In this document: one piece after another, positions 44,475-53,618 of the stretch | Layout of the letters: the number at the start of each line of letters is the position of its first letter | Numbering within the stretch: position 1 is the stretch's first letter | Notes under the pieces: generated by a model | What the model was told of the DNA's origin: nothing | Database searches by the model: none | Seen by the model: the letters and a program-made list of their open reading frames with translations, nothing else | NCBI RefSeq assembly: GCF_038022665.1 | Contig: NZ_CP150629.1 | Coordinates: forward strand, 2,276,480 to 2,340,479 | DNA length: 64,000 nt | From: Methanolobus sp. WCC4 | Lineage (GTDB): Archaea > Halobacteriota > Methanosarcinia > Methanosarcinales > Methanosarcinaceae | Reading direction: 5' to 3' | Position numbers and translations under genes: made by a program

Positions 44475-45455
44475 ATGAACAGAAAAACAGCTTTTGATGT
44501 TACCTTACCCATTATGGCCATAGAACGATGCATCCCCATGTTCTTTATATTATGCATCTGCTCCCTCTTTCTCATCACGCCTGCAATTGCATTTCCTGAT
44601 GATGCTGATAATTCATCTGCAAGCACCATTGCTGAAGATGTTGGAATCACAGAATACAGTCATCTGATAGAGATGTATTTTGAGGATGATAACTATATTT
44701 TAGTTGGAGAATCAGTAGTTTATTCCACAGGTTCTGCAAATGAAAGTGGAGAACTTGTATTCTATGTCCCGGAGAATGCAAATATAATGTATCTCCAGGT
44801 AACAGATATGGCCGGCAGTATCCCTGCCACTTCTGTGAACTATTCAAGAGAAGATGACTTCATATACTTCTCACCGGTTGGTCTTACAGGGTCAGGCGGA
44901 ATGCCCCTCATCTATGATACAAGATACACGGTGCACAGCCATGAAGAAGTACCAACCTTCAACAAGGTGATCAGAGAAAACGGAGTATTGGACTATCCTA
45001 TATCAAGGCTTATCATAGTTGTCAATCATGACAATGAAGAGATCCCATCCATCACTTCTGCAGACGGGATCATACTTGTTGCTGACGAGGTCATGAGTGG
45101 AACGAACAAGACATCATATATATGGTCCTCACCTGATTTCGACGAGGTCAATGTCATACTCGAAAAACACAATACAGGACCTACGGCAGGAGGCGTACCT
45201 AATTACAGTATTATAGTAGGTATAATACTGCTGGTCATTGTGATAGCTGCAGTACTATATTATAAGAAGGGAAGTTCAGGAAAACTGAATGAACTTGAAG
45301 ATATATATGAAGCTGAGCTTGTAGTCCTTGCAAAGATAGATGAAGACAGGAAAAAGAAGAAACTCAGCAAGGAAGATTTCGAGCGTATCCACAAGAAACA
45401 CAGCGATAATGCTGAAAAGATAAAGCAAAAGATGGAGAAACTCAAAAGGACCTGA
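44475..45455 (+). CDS. Signal-anchored membrane protein with cytosolic coiled coil
   Basis: 326 residues. N-terminal signal (about 20-40), an extracellular beta-rich domain (about 55-245; LVGESVVYSTGSANESGELVFYVPE), one membrane helix (about 252-272) and a short Lys/Glu-rich cytosolic coiled coil (about 280-326). This layout, outer beta domain plus inner coil, suits a sensor or surface anchor. The start at 44475 has no clear ribosome site; internal ATGs at 44514 or 44529 are possible. It is divergent from mrpA (245 bp between, with an AT-rich TATA-like region) and converges with the zinc-ribbon gene at 45459. No named family was recognised. Confidence 0.72.
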   Translation: MNRKTAFDVTLPIMAIERCIPMFFILCICSLFLITPAIAFPDDADNSSASTIAEDVGITEYSHLIEMYFEDDNYILVGESVVYSTGSANESGELVFYVPENANIMYLQVTDMAGSIPATSVNYSREDDFIYFSPVGLTGSGGMPLIYDTRYTVHSHEEVPTFNKVIRENGVLDYPISRLIIVVNHDNEEIPSITSADGIILVADEVMSGTNKTSYIWSSPDFDEVNVILEKHNTGPTAGGVPNYSIIVGIILLVIVIAAVLYYKKGSSGKLNELEDIYEAELVVLAKIDEDRKKKKLSKEDFERIHKKHSDNAEKIKQKMEKLKRT

Positions 45456-45458
45456 TAC

Positions 45459-45686
45459 CTAATGGTCCAGTTCCCCATACACCTCTTCTTTTTTAACCTT
45501 CAGTTCAGGGACATCAGCAGTGAGCCAGCCTATATCATAGCTCTGTCCACAGTTAGGACATATCAGTCCAAGTCTTGCCTTTCCTTCGGAGACATCCTTG
45601 AAATGGACATGAAAACCACGCTGGTACCCACAACTAGGACATACCCTGAAAGAGTTTACAGTTTTTTCTTCCACATTCTCACCCAT
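45459..45686 (-). CDS. Small zinc-ribbon protein
   Basis: 75 residues with two CxxC pairs, CPSCGYQRGF and CPNCGQSYDIGW, about 28 residues apart, which fits one zinc-ribbon domain binding one Zn2+. The tail is charged (KVKKEEVYGE). It may bind nucleic acid or protein; no named family was recognised. It is convergent with the gene on its right-hand strand partner (44475-45455), whose stop is 3 bp away. Confidence 0.7.
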   Translation of the reverse strand: MGENVEEKTVNSFRVCPSCGYQRGFHVHFKDVSEGKARLGLICPNCGQSYDIGWLTADVPELKVKKEEVYGELDH

Positions 45687-45858
45687 AATTAGAACTTATG
45701 TTCCCGGATAAATCATTGTCGATATAATCGGTCTGTGAAGGAAACTAGAATTGATCATCAGGAATATTATCCATAATAAAGCTTTATAGTACATTTAATC
45801 AATAAAATATCAATAATTATAGCTTTAATTATATTTCAAACCTTTATTCTCTTTTAAT

Positions 45859-46146
45859 ATGAGATTAAAGCTTTATTTCACCTTTTTTATTGCAAGTATC
45901 TTTATATTTGCATTTGACAATCCTCGAATTGTAAGATCGCATGTTAGCGTAACACCAACCACCATCATCACTAACCATCAACAATGTACCACCATACATG
46001 TCGTACACCAGATAACATGTGATCTTTCTGACAATCACAGATCATCACAGATCATCACAGATCTATACCGTGTGCCACTAAAAGGGCACCGGGAAAAACA
46101 CCACCAAGGGATCTTTGGAGACGATCAAAATTATAGGAGGAAAGGA
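45859..46146 (+). promoter_or_regulatory. Leader of the VTC-DUF4956 operon with 10-bp tandem repeats
   Basis: A non-coding 5' region: an extended frame from 45859 would add 96 residues of low-complexity sequence, unlike VTC proteins, while a strong ribosome site (GGAGG) sits right before the ATG at 46147. It contains three head-to-tail copies of ATCACAGATC (46034-46063). Three AAGCTTTA/AGCTTTAA motifs lie at about 45778-45870 around the likely promoter. The repeats could be regulator binding sites or part of an RNA leader. Confidence 0.4.
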
Positions 46147-46893
46147 ATGGAACCAATCCGAAAGTTCAATCGGTTCGAATTGAAGTATCTGCTTTCAATG
46201 GAGCAGACACGCGAATTTAAACAGCAGCTTGAGGCGTATATGCTCCCTGACCAGTATGCATGGGATTCAGGGGACTATGTGATCTCAAGTCTGTACTATG
46301 ATAGTCCGGATCTTCAATGCTATTGGGAAAAGATCGATGGGCTTAAATTCAGGAAAAAGCTCAGAGTTCGCATATACGAGACCGAAGAGAGCATAACGGA
46401 CGATTCCATGGTTTTCGTCGAGATCAAACAACGTTACGACAAGACGATACAGAAACGCAGGATCGCAGTACCTTACAGAGATGCTATGATACTCTGCGAC
46501 GAGCGTCGCCTTCCCGATGAGTATGACGAGAGAGACAGACCCGTCATGGAAGAGGTTCTCGGAATGATCGAGGAAAGAAACCTCCAGCCAACACTCATCA
46601 CAAGTTATTTCAGACACGCTTATACCGGAACGGATTACGACAACGGCCTGAGGATAACCTTTGACTCGAACATAAGATACAGGATCAATGACCTGGACCT
46701 GGCCTCCAAGAATCCAGGAAGATATATAGTATCACCTGACCGGGTGATCCTGGAGATCAAAGCCAATGAGAAGGTACCTTACTGGCTTACAGAGCTCATC
46801 GCCCAGAACAACTACAGACTTGTCAGAATTAGCAAATACTGTACTGGACTGGATGTGGAGAACGAGTTCCCCCGAAAGATCGAGGTTTATTAA
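46147..46893 (+). CDS. VTC-domain protein (polyphosphate polymerase-like)
   Basis: 248 residues from the ATG at 46147 with GGAGG six bases upstream. The VTC domain covers the whole length: FNRFELKYLLS near the start, SLYYDSPDLQCYWEKI, the basic strand KFRKKLRVRIYE, VFVEIKQRYDKTIQKRR, and RVILEIKANEKVPYWL near the end. The Lys/Arg strands form the tunnel of the yeast Vtc4 polyphosphate polymerase, and the Glu in EIK binds metal. Neighbour genes are a DUF4956 membrane protein and a Cthe_2159-like protein, a combination seen in many bacteria and archaea, sometimes with CotH kinases. It may polymerise phosphate, or act on a surface polymer. Stop and start of the next gene are adjacent. Confidence 0.88.
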   Translation: MEPIRKFNRFELKYLLSMEQTREFKQQLEAYMLPDQYAWDSGDYVISSLYYDSPDLQCYWEKIDGLKFRKKLRVRIYETEESITDDSMVFVEIKQRYDKTIQKRRIAVPYRDAMILCDERRLPDEYDERDRPVMEEVLGMIEERNLQPTLITSYFRHAYTGTDYDNGLRITFDSNIRYRINDLDLASKNPGRYIVSPDRVILEIKANEKVPYWLTELIAQNNYRLVRISKYCTGLDVENEFPRKIEVY

Positions 46894-47589
46894 ATGGCAG
46901 TAGATATTGAAAGTCTATTGGATTTCGAAGACTTGAGCGGAACTTTCACAGGCACCGACGTTTTTGTTGGTCTTGTTTTAGGTTTCATATTGTTATCAGC
47001 CATCGGATGGCTGTACAAACGCACGCACAAAGGAACATCCTACACCCAGAGTTACGTCCACACTCTCATCATGATGGGACTGGTCGTAGATGTCATCATG
47101 CTTATTGTGGGTTCGAACATTGCACGTGCATTCTCACTTGTAGGTGCATTGTCCATCATACGTTTCAGGAATGCAGTGAAAGAGATCCGTGATATCGGTT
47201 TCATATTCTTCGCTATGGCGATCGGTATGGCAACAGGTACAAAGTTCTACATGCTGGCGATAATCGCAACCTGTGTGATAGGTGCCCTTCTCTTCATAAT
47301 GTTCGAATTTGACTGGTTTGCAAGACCTGCCATGAGCCAGATACTGAAGATACAGATCGACAAGGATGTTGATTTTGAAGAACTATTTGACAGGACATTC
47401 GTCAAATACACACAATCAGCAGAACTCATAGGAATAGATTCAGTCCGCTCAGGAACAGTGACAGAACTCGTCTACAGCATAATACTCAAGAAAAATGCCA
47501 GCAAGCATGAGTTCATTCAATCTATCAAAAGTCAGAATGGAAATCAGAAAGTGTTCCTGATAACCGGTTACAACACCACAGACCTATGA
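46894..47589 (+). CDS. DUF4956 membrane protein
   Basis: 231 residues, ATG directly after the VTC stop. Three or four membrane helices (about 23-42, 55-75, 85-125) with the DUF4956 core SLVGALSIIRFRNAVKEIRDIGFIFFAMAIGMATG (key residues GALxIxRFRxxxKxxxDxxFIFxAxxxGxA). The C-terminal ~90 residues are soluble. DUF4956 proteins accompany VTC-domain proteins in operons and probably form the membrane part of the same system, perhaps a channel for the polymer product; the exact function is unknown. Confidence 0.9.
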   Translation: MAVDIESLLDFEDLSGTFTGTDVFVGLVLGFILLSAIGWLYKRTHKGTSYTQSYVHTLIMMGLVVDVIMLIVGSNIARAFSLVGALSIIRFRNAVKEIRDIGFIFFAMAIGMATGTKFYMLAIIATCVIGALLFIMFEFDWFARPAMSQILKIQIDKDVDFEELFDRTFVKYTQSAELIGIDSVRSGTVTELVYSIILKKNASKHEFIQSIKSQNGNQKVFLITGYNTTDL

Positions 47590-47609
47590 AATTATAAGAG
47601 GGAACTAAA

Positions 47610-48854
47610 ATGAAAAAGTATATTTTAATAGGGGGATCTTTACTGGCCCTATTACTTATTTTTATAAGTGTGGGAGGAAGTATTGTCCCTTCAACTACAG
47701 AAGAAAATAATAATGATCTGAGTGATGAGGGAAGTATTATCTCTACAATTACAGGAGACAGTAATGAAGATATTTCTATATATGCAGCAAGCTCAGAATT
47801 CACTTCCAGGGATCTGGAACAGGAAACTGATCTGGAAGATGCAACATATATAGAAGCTGAGTCAGACACTGATATTACTATCTCTGAAGAAGGAGCTTAT
47901 GTAATAAGTGGAGAGGCTACTGAAGTTACTATTTATGTAGATGCAGAAGATGAAAGCAAGGTCCAGATCGTTCTGGATGGTGTGAATATCGTTAATGAGG
48001 ATATGCCAGTTATCTATGTTAAGTCAGCAGACAAGGTATTCATTACTACCACAGATAGTGAGAATTATATGGAAACGGCAGGGTCTTTTGTCAGCGATGG
48101 AGATACGAATCTCGATGCAGTCATATTTTCAAAAGATGACCTGGTCTTCAATGGTATAGGTTCTTTAGAAATTGTTTCTTCAGAAAACGGAATTAGCAGT
48201 AAAGATGACATTAAGGTAACCGGAGGAACTTATTACGTAACTTCAGAACTGGATTCTTTCGAAGCTAATGACAGGATATTGATCTATGATGGAACATTTA
48301 CTGTCGATTCTTCAAAAGATGCATTCCATTGTGAAAATGATGAGGACGATAGTTTAGGGAACATCTACATTTACTATGGAACGTTTGAGATCAATGCAGC
48401 TGATGACGGGATAACCGCTGCCGGATTTATACAGATCGATGGCGGAGATATCACTATTACAAAAGCCTCTGAAGGAATTGAAGCGACCTATATCGTGATC
48501 AATGATTGTAATATAGATATTTACGCGACCGATGACGGGATCAATGCTGCCAGGAAAAGTACTGCTTATGATGTTGAAATTATCATTAATGGCGGGACGA
48601 TCAATATAGAGATGGCTAGCGGAGACACAGATGGGATCGATGCAAATGGCACGGTAACCATTAATGATGGTTACATAACGATCACATGTAATTCCGGAAT
48701 TGATGTAGATGAAGAATCTTACATAAACGGAGGAACTGTTATCGTAAATGGTGTGCAGATATATGAGATACAGGCAGAAATGATGGGCGGTGGAAACAGG
48801 CCAGGAGGACCCGGAGATGGAAATATGCCACCCGGAGGAGGAATGCGAAGATAA
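47610..48854 (+). CDS. Cthe_2159-like beta-helix (carbohydrate-binding) protein
   Basis: 414 residues. Signal peptide or anchor (about 4-24), then a repetitive beta-helix region in which motifs such as GxYxISG, DAVFSKDDLVFNG, NGISSKDDIKVTGGTY, DAFHCENDED, DDGITAAG and DDGINAA recur. These are the calcium-binding, carbohydrate-binding Cthe_2159/DUF4353 features. The tail is Gly/Pro/Asn-rich (GGGNRPGGPGDGNMPPGGGMRR key composition). It lies 20 bp after DUF4956 as the third gene of the operon, and a strong terminator follows at 48865. In bacteria, similar proteins are found with VTC, DUF4956 and CotH; here they may make or bind a surface or stored polymer. Confidence 0.85.
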   Translation: MKKYILIGGSLLALLLIFISVGGSIVPSTTEENNNDLSDEGSIISTITGDSNEDISIYAASSEFTSRDLEQETDLEDATYIEAESDTDITISEEGAYVISGEATEVTIYVDAEDESKVQIVLDGVNIVNEDMPVIYVKSADKVFITTTDSENYMETAGSFVSDGDTNLDAVIFSKDDLVFNGIGSLEIVSSENGISSKDDIKVTGGTYYVTSELDSFEANDRILIYDGTFTVDSSKDAFHCENDEDDSLGNIYIYYGTFEINAADDGITAAGFIQIDGGDITITKASEGIEATYIVINDCNIDIYATDDGINAARKSTAYDVEIIINGGTINIEMASGDTDGIDANGTVTINDGYITITCNSGIDVDEESYINGGTVIVNGVQIYEIQAEMMGGGNRPGGPGDGNMPPGGGMRR

Positions 48855-48864
48855 TGATCCAATT

Positions 48865-48896
48865 ACAGTATAAAGCGTGCCTTTATACTGTTTTTT
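48865..48896 (+). terminator. Intrinsic terminator of the VTC operon
   Basis: A perfect 11-bp stem (ACAGTATAAAG, loop CGTGC, CTTTATACTGT) leads directly into a run of six T residues, ten bases beyond the stop codon of the Cthe_2159-like gene. Confidence 0.85.
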
Positions 48897-49085
48897 CTTC
48901 ATCTAGTGCAAAGTTCCCTTTGAAGAAACTAGCATTTTTCGATCAGAATAAGAAATACTGAGTCTTTTCTGTCGTTTGTCCCTTTATCGATCAAACTCCC
49001 TTATCTCCAACAACAGAGCACAATTCCACATAACTGATCGTCTCTACTAAAACTCTTATCTTATATGGAGGAATATGGGAGTCAA

Positions 49086-50018
49086 ATGTGGATCGATGCT
49101 CTGTACTCATCTTTTGATTATCTCATTAAGGTCATCCCTCCCATCGTAGTAGGGACCATTATAATGGATATTCTCGTGGAAATGGGATGGGTCAAAAAAC
49201 TGGGTTTCCTTGCATCCCCTGTGATGCGTTTTGGCAATCTCAGGGAGGAGCTGGGTGTGAGTTTCCTCACATCCTTTGGCTCATCTGCTGCGGGAAATTC
49301 CATGATAGCAAAGCTGCATGATAATAACTACATCGATAGAAAGGAGACCATCATCGCCACAATGGTCAACTCGTTCCCATCAAGCATAGTGCTCTCAAGG
49401 GATCTGCTGCCCGTTGTTGTCGTACTGCTTGGCAGCACCGGTCTTATCTATCTGGGCATAGTGGTGCTTATCGGCTTTCTGAAGACATTGATGGCTCTGG
49501 TCGCTGCTCGTGTTCTTCTTGAACCCAAACCCTACGGAGAGATCCATGCAAACATCGAGAAGGTCCCCTTCATGCAAGCACTTGAAAAGGCCTCCAAAAG
49601 ATCAGGGAAATCCCTGAAAAAAATAGTCCTCACCATGGCAGTGGTATCTATAATTGTTTTCCAGCTCATGGAGACGGGTATATTTGACTGGGTATCATCC
49701 TTGATGAGCAACTCTTTTCTGATCGGATATGTACCAGCCGAGGGTTTGCCCATTGTGGCAGGATGGTTTGCCAGCAATATCGCTGCCTATACCATAGCTG
49801 GCAATCTTCTAACGGCAGAGATGCTTACACCAAAGGATGTTATACTTGCTCTTATCGTTGGAAGGATACTGGCCAGTGTTCCCAGGATCAAGAGCATGCT
49901 GCCATATTATGCAGGTATATTCAGCCCCAGGCTTGGAGTGAAAATCATGTTTGTATCCCTGATGATGCAGAACGGTATAATGGTCGGGATTGTGGCTTTT
50001 ATCATAATGTTCTGGTGA
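49086..50018 (+). CDS. Nucleoside-recognition (Gate) domain membrane protein
   Basis: About 310 residues, eight or so membrane helices, with the Gate signature ELGVSFLTSFGSSAAGNSMIA and IATMVNSFPSSIV. The ATG at 49086 has GGGAG upstream; an ATG at 49065 would add seven residues but overlaps a TATA-like CTTATATGG. Such proteins are distant relatives of concentrative nucleoside transporters and of the ferrous-iron transporter FeoB core; the substrate is not clear. It has no partner gene here. Two GC palindromes lie in the 500 bp behind it. Confidence 0.8.
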   Translation: MWIDALYSSFDYLIKVIPPIVVGTIIMDILVEMGWVKKLGFLASPVMRFGNLREELGVSFLTSFGSSAAGNSMIAKLHDNNYIDRKETIIATMVNSFPSSIVLSRDLLPVVVVLLGSTGLIYLGIVVLIGFLKTLMALVAARVLLEPKPYGEIHANIEKVPFMQALEKASKRSGKSLKKIVLTMAVVSIIVFQLMETGIFDWVSSLMSNSFLIGYVPAEGLPIVAGWFASNIAAYTIAGNLLTAEMLTPKDVILALIVGRILASVPRIKSMLPYYAGIFSPRLGVKIMFVSLMMQNGIMVGIVAFIIMFW

Positions 50019-50194
50019 AGTCACCAGATAATCACGTTTTTTGGTCTCTGTAGAGATTATCACTTCAAATTTTACGAAATCGTGCATACCTGGCATGATC
50101 GTAAATCTTTAATTGTTTACTGATTACGGCTTTTAATTACACTTATGCAGAAAAACAGTTAAAGCGAAGATTCTTTTTTCCATCTTTTCGAATC

Positions 50195-50210
50195 GTGCCG
50201 GCTTCGCCGG
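50195..50210 (+). repeat. REP-like palindrome copy 1
   Basis: GTGCCGGCTTCGCCGG, a short GC hairpin with TTC loop in AT-rich DNA, one of four related palindromes flanking the HAD gene. The 50019-50514 interval has no supported gene. Confidence 0.7.
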
Positions 50211-50329
50211 ATCTTTCAGGATGGTTTAAGTGATTCACGACTTTTGATTGATATATCTTATTGTTCCCTGTACTCCTGTGCTTCTGATAGCTCTACAAAA
50301 ATAATTGAAATAACTAACAAGGCCACCAT

Positions 50330-50345
50330 CCGCCGCAGGCGGCAC
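50330..50345 (-). repeat. REP-like palindrome copy 2
   Basis: CCGCCGCAGGCGGCAC; on the minus strand it reads GTGCCGCCTGCGGCGG, matching the GTGCCGSCTKCGSCGG pattern of the other copies. Confidence 0.7.
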
Positions 50346-50514
50346 GCTCCTTTCCCATTGATTGAAAACAATCGATTTCATTCATTAATTGATAATTGTT
50401 GACCCCAAAAAAATGCGATTAGCAGGATTTCTACAGATCCATCATTTCCCTATCTATTAAAAAAGAATGGACACTTCCAAAACACTTATCAGAGAATATA
50501 CTCAAGGGACACAC

Positions 50515-51165
50515 ATGTTCAAAGGGATTATCTTTGACTCTGACGGGGTCCTTGTAAATTCAATGCCATATCATGCAAAGGCATGGGTAGACGTGTTCGC
50601 AGAATTCGATATCGATGTCACCGAAGAGGAGATCTACGAGATAGAGGGCTCCAATCATGTTGGTGTTATCAACATATTCTTTGAGAAAGCAGGAAGAAAA
50701 CCTGAACCTGAGATATATGATATCATACTTGAAAAGAAAAGGACACATTTCATGGAAAACAACAGGGCAGAAATCTTCGATGGCATGTACGAATGCCTCA
50801 AGTCCCTTAAACCAGCATTCAAATTAGCTGTCGCATCAGGTGCCGACAGAACGATAGTGACATCCCTAATGGACAGATTCTATCCTGGAATATTCGATGC
50901 CATAATCTCCGGGGAGGATGTGCAGAATGGTAAACCGAATCCTGAACCATATGACAGAGCTGTTGAGAGACTTGGTCTGGAAAAAAGTGAATGCCTTGTA
51001 GTAGAAAATGCACCTCTTGGTGTGAAGGCTGCTAAGAATGCCGGTCTTTTCTGCGTGGGAATCCCAACCTACCTTGACCCCTCTCAGCTTCATGAAGCTG
51101 ATATTGTACTAAATGACCATTCAGAGCTAATCGGTTACCTGAGTAATCTGATGAAAAAAGATTGA
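50515..51165 (+). CDS. HAD-family phosphatase (phosphoglycolate phosphatase / beta-PGM-like)
   Basis: 217 residues from the ATG at 50515 (MFKGIIFDSDGVLVNS), chosen for the AAGGGACAC upstream and family length. Motif I FDSDGVLVNS carries the two catalytic aspartates, motif II is VASGAD, motif III the ENGKPNPEPYD-type lysine (NGKPNPEPYDRAV) and motif IV VVENAPLGVKAAKNAG (the usual VEDS is VENA here, so one acidic residue is replaced). The cap is the four-helix type of phosphoglycolate phosphatase and beta-phosphoglucomutase. The substrate cannot be told. It is flanked on both sides by paired REP-like palindromes and long non-coding gaps, so it may be a recent arrival. Confidence 0.88.
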   Translation: MFKGIIFDSDGVLVNSMPYHAKAWVDVFAEFDIDVTEEEIYEIEGSNHVGVINIFFEKAGRKPEPEIYDIILEKKRTHFMENNRAEIFDGMYECLKSLKPAFKLAVASGADRTIVTSLMDRFYPGIFDAIISGEDVQNGKPNPEPYDRAVERLGLEKSECLVVENAPLGVKAAKNAGLFCVGIPTYLDPSQLHEADIVLNDHSELIGYLSNLMKKD

Positions 51166-51210
51166 TGAAACTTAAGTAATTCGTGAATAACTTAAATCAT
51201 CCCGAAGGGC

Positions 51211-51226
51211 CCGGCGAAGCCGGCAC
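51211..51226 (-). repeat. REP-like palindrome copy 3
   Basis: CCGGCGAAGCCGGCAC, the reverse complement of GTGCCGGCTTCGCCGG (copy 1), 45 bp after the HAD gene. The 51166-51599 interval has no supported gene. Confidence 0.7.
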
Positions 51227-51378
51227 AATCCGAAAAAGTGCATTAAATAATCTCTTGTTCTCACTTTTATTTCTACACGCAAATGAGGATATCCACTGAA
51301 CTCCCATGAATTGTAACTTTGAATCCAGCAATTATTAACAGCTGCATATTTTAATAGTATTCATGGCAGTGAAGGAAA

Positions 51379-51394
51379 GTGCCGCCTGCGGCGG
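51379..51394 (+). repeat. REP-like palindrome copy 4
   Basis: GTGCCGCCTGCGGCGG, the reverse complement of copy 2. Copies 3 and 4 mirror copies 1 and 2 but keep the order A-B. Confidence 0.7.
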
Positions 51395-51405
51395 GTGGTT
51401 GCTTT

Positions 51406-51457
51406 GTTCTTTGTTTGCCAATGGTTCTTTGTTTGCCAATGGTTCTTTGTTTTCACC
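51406..51457 (+). repeat. 18-bp tandem repeat, about 2.7 copies
   Basis: GTTCTTTGTTTGCCAATG occurs at 51406-51423 and 51424-51441, followed by a partial third copy (GTTCTTTGTTTTC). It adjoins palindrome copy 4 in a non-coding gap and probably arose by replication slippage. Confidence 0.85.
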
Positions 51458-51599
51458 CTTTTCTACACACTAGTAACTTAAAGCTGCAATGTATCCTACA
51501 AAATTGAGAATCTGCAATAATGACAGACATCACAATCGCATGGATCAGTAAATAAGAAATTCTACAAAACCAAAATAGAAAAAGAAGAAATATGTACGG

Positions 51600-53510
51600 T
51601 TATACCAACCGTACTGTTTCGAGATTTGTAAGTGCCTTTGTCTCCATCTTATTTCTCTTGTGGATGGAGCTTGCAAGGTCTATGCATGAACGTTCGTCAC
51701 CGTGTTCGGTGTACACCCTTTCAGGACGTGGCTTCATCTTCTGGATATAGGACATCAGTTGTCTCCTGTCGGAGTGACCGGAGAAACCATCTACAACCTC
51801 GACGTTCATGTTCATTTTAACGACATGAGTGCCATTTCTGGTGGAGATAGGGATCTCCTTCCATCCCTTCTGTATCCTTCTACCAAGGGTTCCGTCCGCC
51901 TGATAACCTACAAAGACAAGCGTATTATTCTCGTTCTCTGCGAAAGCCTTGAAGTACTCAATTACCGGACCTGCATTCATCATACCTGATGTTGACAGGA
52001 TAACACATGGATGTGGTTCTTCAATGATCTTCTGCCTCAGTTCATTTGAGTCAACCGGCTTGAAGCATTCTGAAAGGAACGGATTCTGGCCTTTCTGGAA
52101 GATAAGCTTACGCAGGTCGTTGTTGAGATATTCAGGATATGTGGCATGGATAGCCGTTGCTTCCCAGATCATACCATCGAGATACACAGGAACGTTCGGA
52201 ATGATGCCTTTACGTATCGCATCCTCAAGAACGATCATTACTTCCTGACTCCTTCCCACAGCAAACGCAGGGATAAGCACTATTCCATCATTCTTCAGGG
52301 TGGAATTGACTATATTCTGCAGGTTCTTCTCAGCTTCCTTAAGAGAAGGCTGTGTGGCATTGGAGTTTCCATAAGTGGATTCCATGATGACACTCTCAAC
52401 ACGAGGGAACCTGTTGACCGCTGCATCGAAGAGCCTTGTCTTCTCATACTTGAAGTCACCTGTGACAACAACATTGTGCAGTCCGTCACCGATGTGGAAA
52501 TGGGAAACAGCAGAACCGAGAATATGTCCTGCGTTGTGGAAAGTAAGCTTGATATCAGGAGCGATATCAGTAACTTCCTCATAATCAAGAACAATGGTGT
52601 GTTTAAGTCCCTGCCTTACATCTGCAGAAGCATATGGAGGTCTCTTGCCTTCCTTTGCAGCTACATCTATGTAGTCGAGCTGCAGAAGTGCCATGAGATC
52701 CCTGGTTGGCGGGGTACAGTAGATAGGACCTTCAAAACCATACTTGTAAAGAAGTGGCACAAGACCCTGGTGATCAAGGTGCGCATGTGTGAGTACCACA
52801 GCATCGATCTGGTTGATCGGGAATGCTTCAGGTACATAGAGATAAGGGGTCATATTGTCATCTGAACCGACATTGACACCACAATCGATCATTATACGGG
52901 ATTCCGGGGTCGAGATGATAAAACAACTTCTTCCTACCTCCTTTGCACCACCAAGTGATGTTACCCTTACCCATTCATCCTTGGAAGTGCATCCTCTGTG
53001 GATCTTTCGTCCTACGGATTTGAGGATATCTTTCCTCTCTTTATGATTGGTACGCATGAACTCACGTATGTTCTTTACAGTACGTGATTTAATAGGAGGT
53101 GTCCTTACGACCTTCGGGGTCCAGCCTATCTTCTTTGTGATCTCCCTTAGGGTCTCTCCGTGTTTACCTATTACAAGACCCGGCTTTTCAGCTTCGATTA
53201 TAACTTCACCGACATCCGGATCGAAATGATAATTTGACACACCTGACTCATCAGGTACTGTCTGCAGGATCTTATTAATTGATTCCTCAGGTGGCATAAG
53301 CACACTGGGATCAGGACGCACTACTATGCGTGTCCTCAATGCCTTTGCCAGGTTCCTGACTATATTGCCGTTATCTGCAAACTTCTTGGGCTCTTCTGTA
53401 TAAACAACAAGTTGGGGGCCTTCAAACTCAACACCAGAAATAGTAGTACCGCTAGGTAGTTTTTCTTCTATTTTCTTCTTCAGATCAGATAGTACTTCTT
53501 CTACCGCCAT
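51600..53510 (-). CDS. aCPSF1, archaeal beta-CASP ribonuclease with KH domains
   Basis: 636 residues. Order: N-terminal KH domains (about 1-140; [14 protein letters not shown] is a KH GxxG loop), metallo-beta-lactamase core with motif 2 [10 protein letters not shown] and downstream [10 protein letters not shown], beta-CASP domain, and C-terminal metal ligands ([12 protein letters not shown] and YTEHGDE). It belongs to the CPSF73-like family. In methanogens aCPSF1 cleaves mRNA 3' ends at U-rich sites to end transcription and matures RNA. It is the first recognised gene right of a 430-bp gap, and convergence on that gap suggests its 3' end lies there. The length and all motifs are full. Confidence 0.97.
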   Translation of the reverse strand: MAVEEVLSDLKKKIEEKLPSGTTISGVEFEGPQLVVYTEEPKKFADNGNIVRNLAKALRTRIVVRPDPSVLMPPEESINKILQTVPDESGVSNYHFDPDVGEVIIEAEKPGLVIGKHGETLREITKKIGWTPKVVRTPPIKSRTVKNIREFMRTNHKERKDILKSVGRKIHRGCTSKDEWVRVTSLGGAKEVGRSCFIISTPESRIMIDCGVNVGSDDNMTPYLYVPEAFPINQIDAVVLTHAHLDHQGLVPLLYKYGFEGPIYCTPPTRDLMALLQLDYIDVAAKEGKRPPYASADVRQGLKHTIVLDYEEVTDIAPDIKLTFHNAGHILGSAVSHFHIGDGLHNVVVTGDFKYEKTRLFDAAVNRFPRVESVIMESTYGNSNATQPSLKEAEKNLQNIVNSTLKNDGIVLIPAFAVGRSQEVMIVLEDAIRKGIIPNVPVYLDGMIWEATAIHATYPEYLNNDLRKLIFQKGQNPFLSECFKPVDSNELRQKIIEEPHPCVILSTSGMMNAGPVIEYFKAFAENENNTLVFVGYQADGTLGRRIQKGWKEIPISTRNGTHVVKMNMNVEVVDGFSGHSDRRQLMSYIQKMKPRPERVYTEHGDERSCIDLASSIHKRNKMETKALTNLETVRLV

Positions 53511-53618
53511 TAAAACAGCCTTCCTTATGAAAAAATGAGAAATGTAATATAGTTAAAGAACTATATTTGAAATATAATATTACATTAAATAAGAGATAAA
53601 GGATTGTTAAATACCTGT

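Noticed and set aside
45859-46146. 96-residue N-terminal extension of the VTC protein
   Set aside because: Low-complexity, repeat-derived sequence unlike VTC proteins, while GGAGG stands directly before the ATG at 46147.
49065-50018. The membrane protein as a FeoB or CNT transporter proper
   Set aside because: No G domain is present and the length is that of a single-unit Gate-domain protein, so only the general nucleoside-recognition family is supported.
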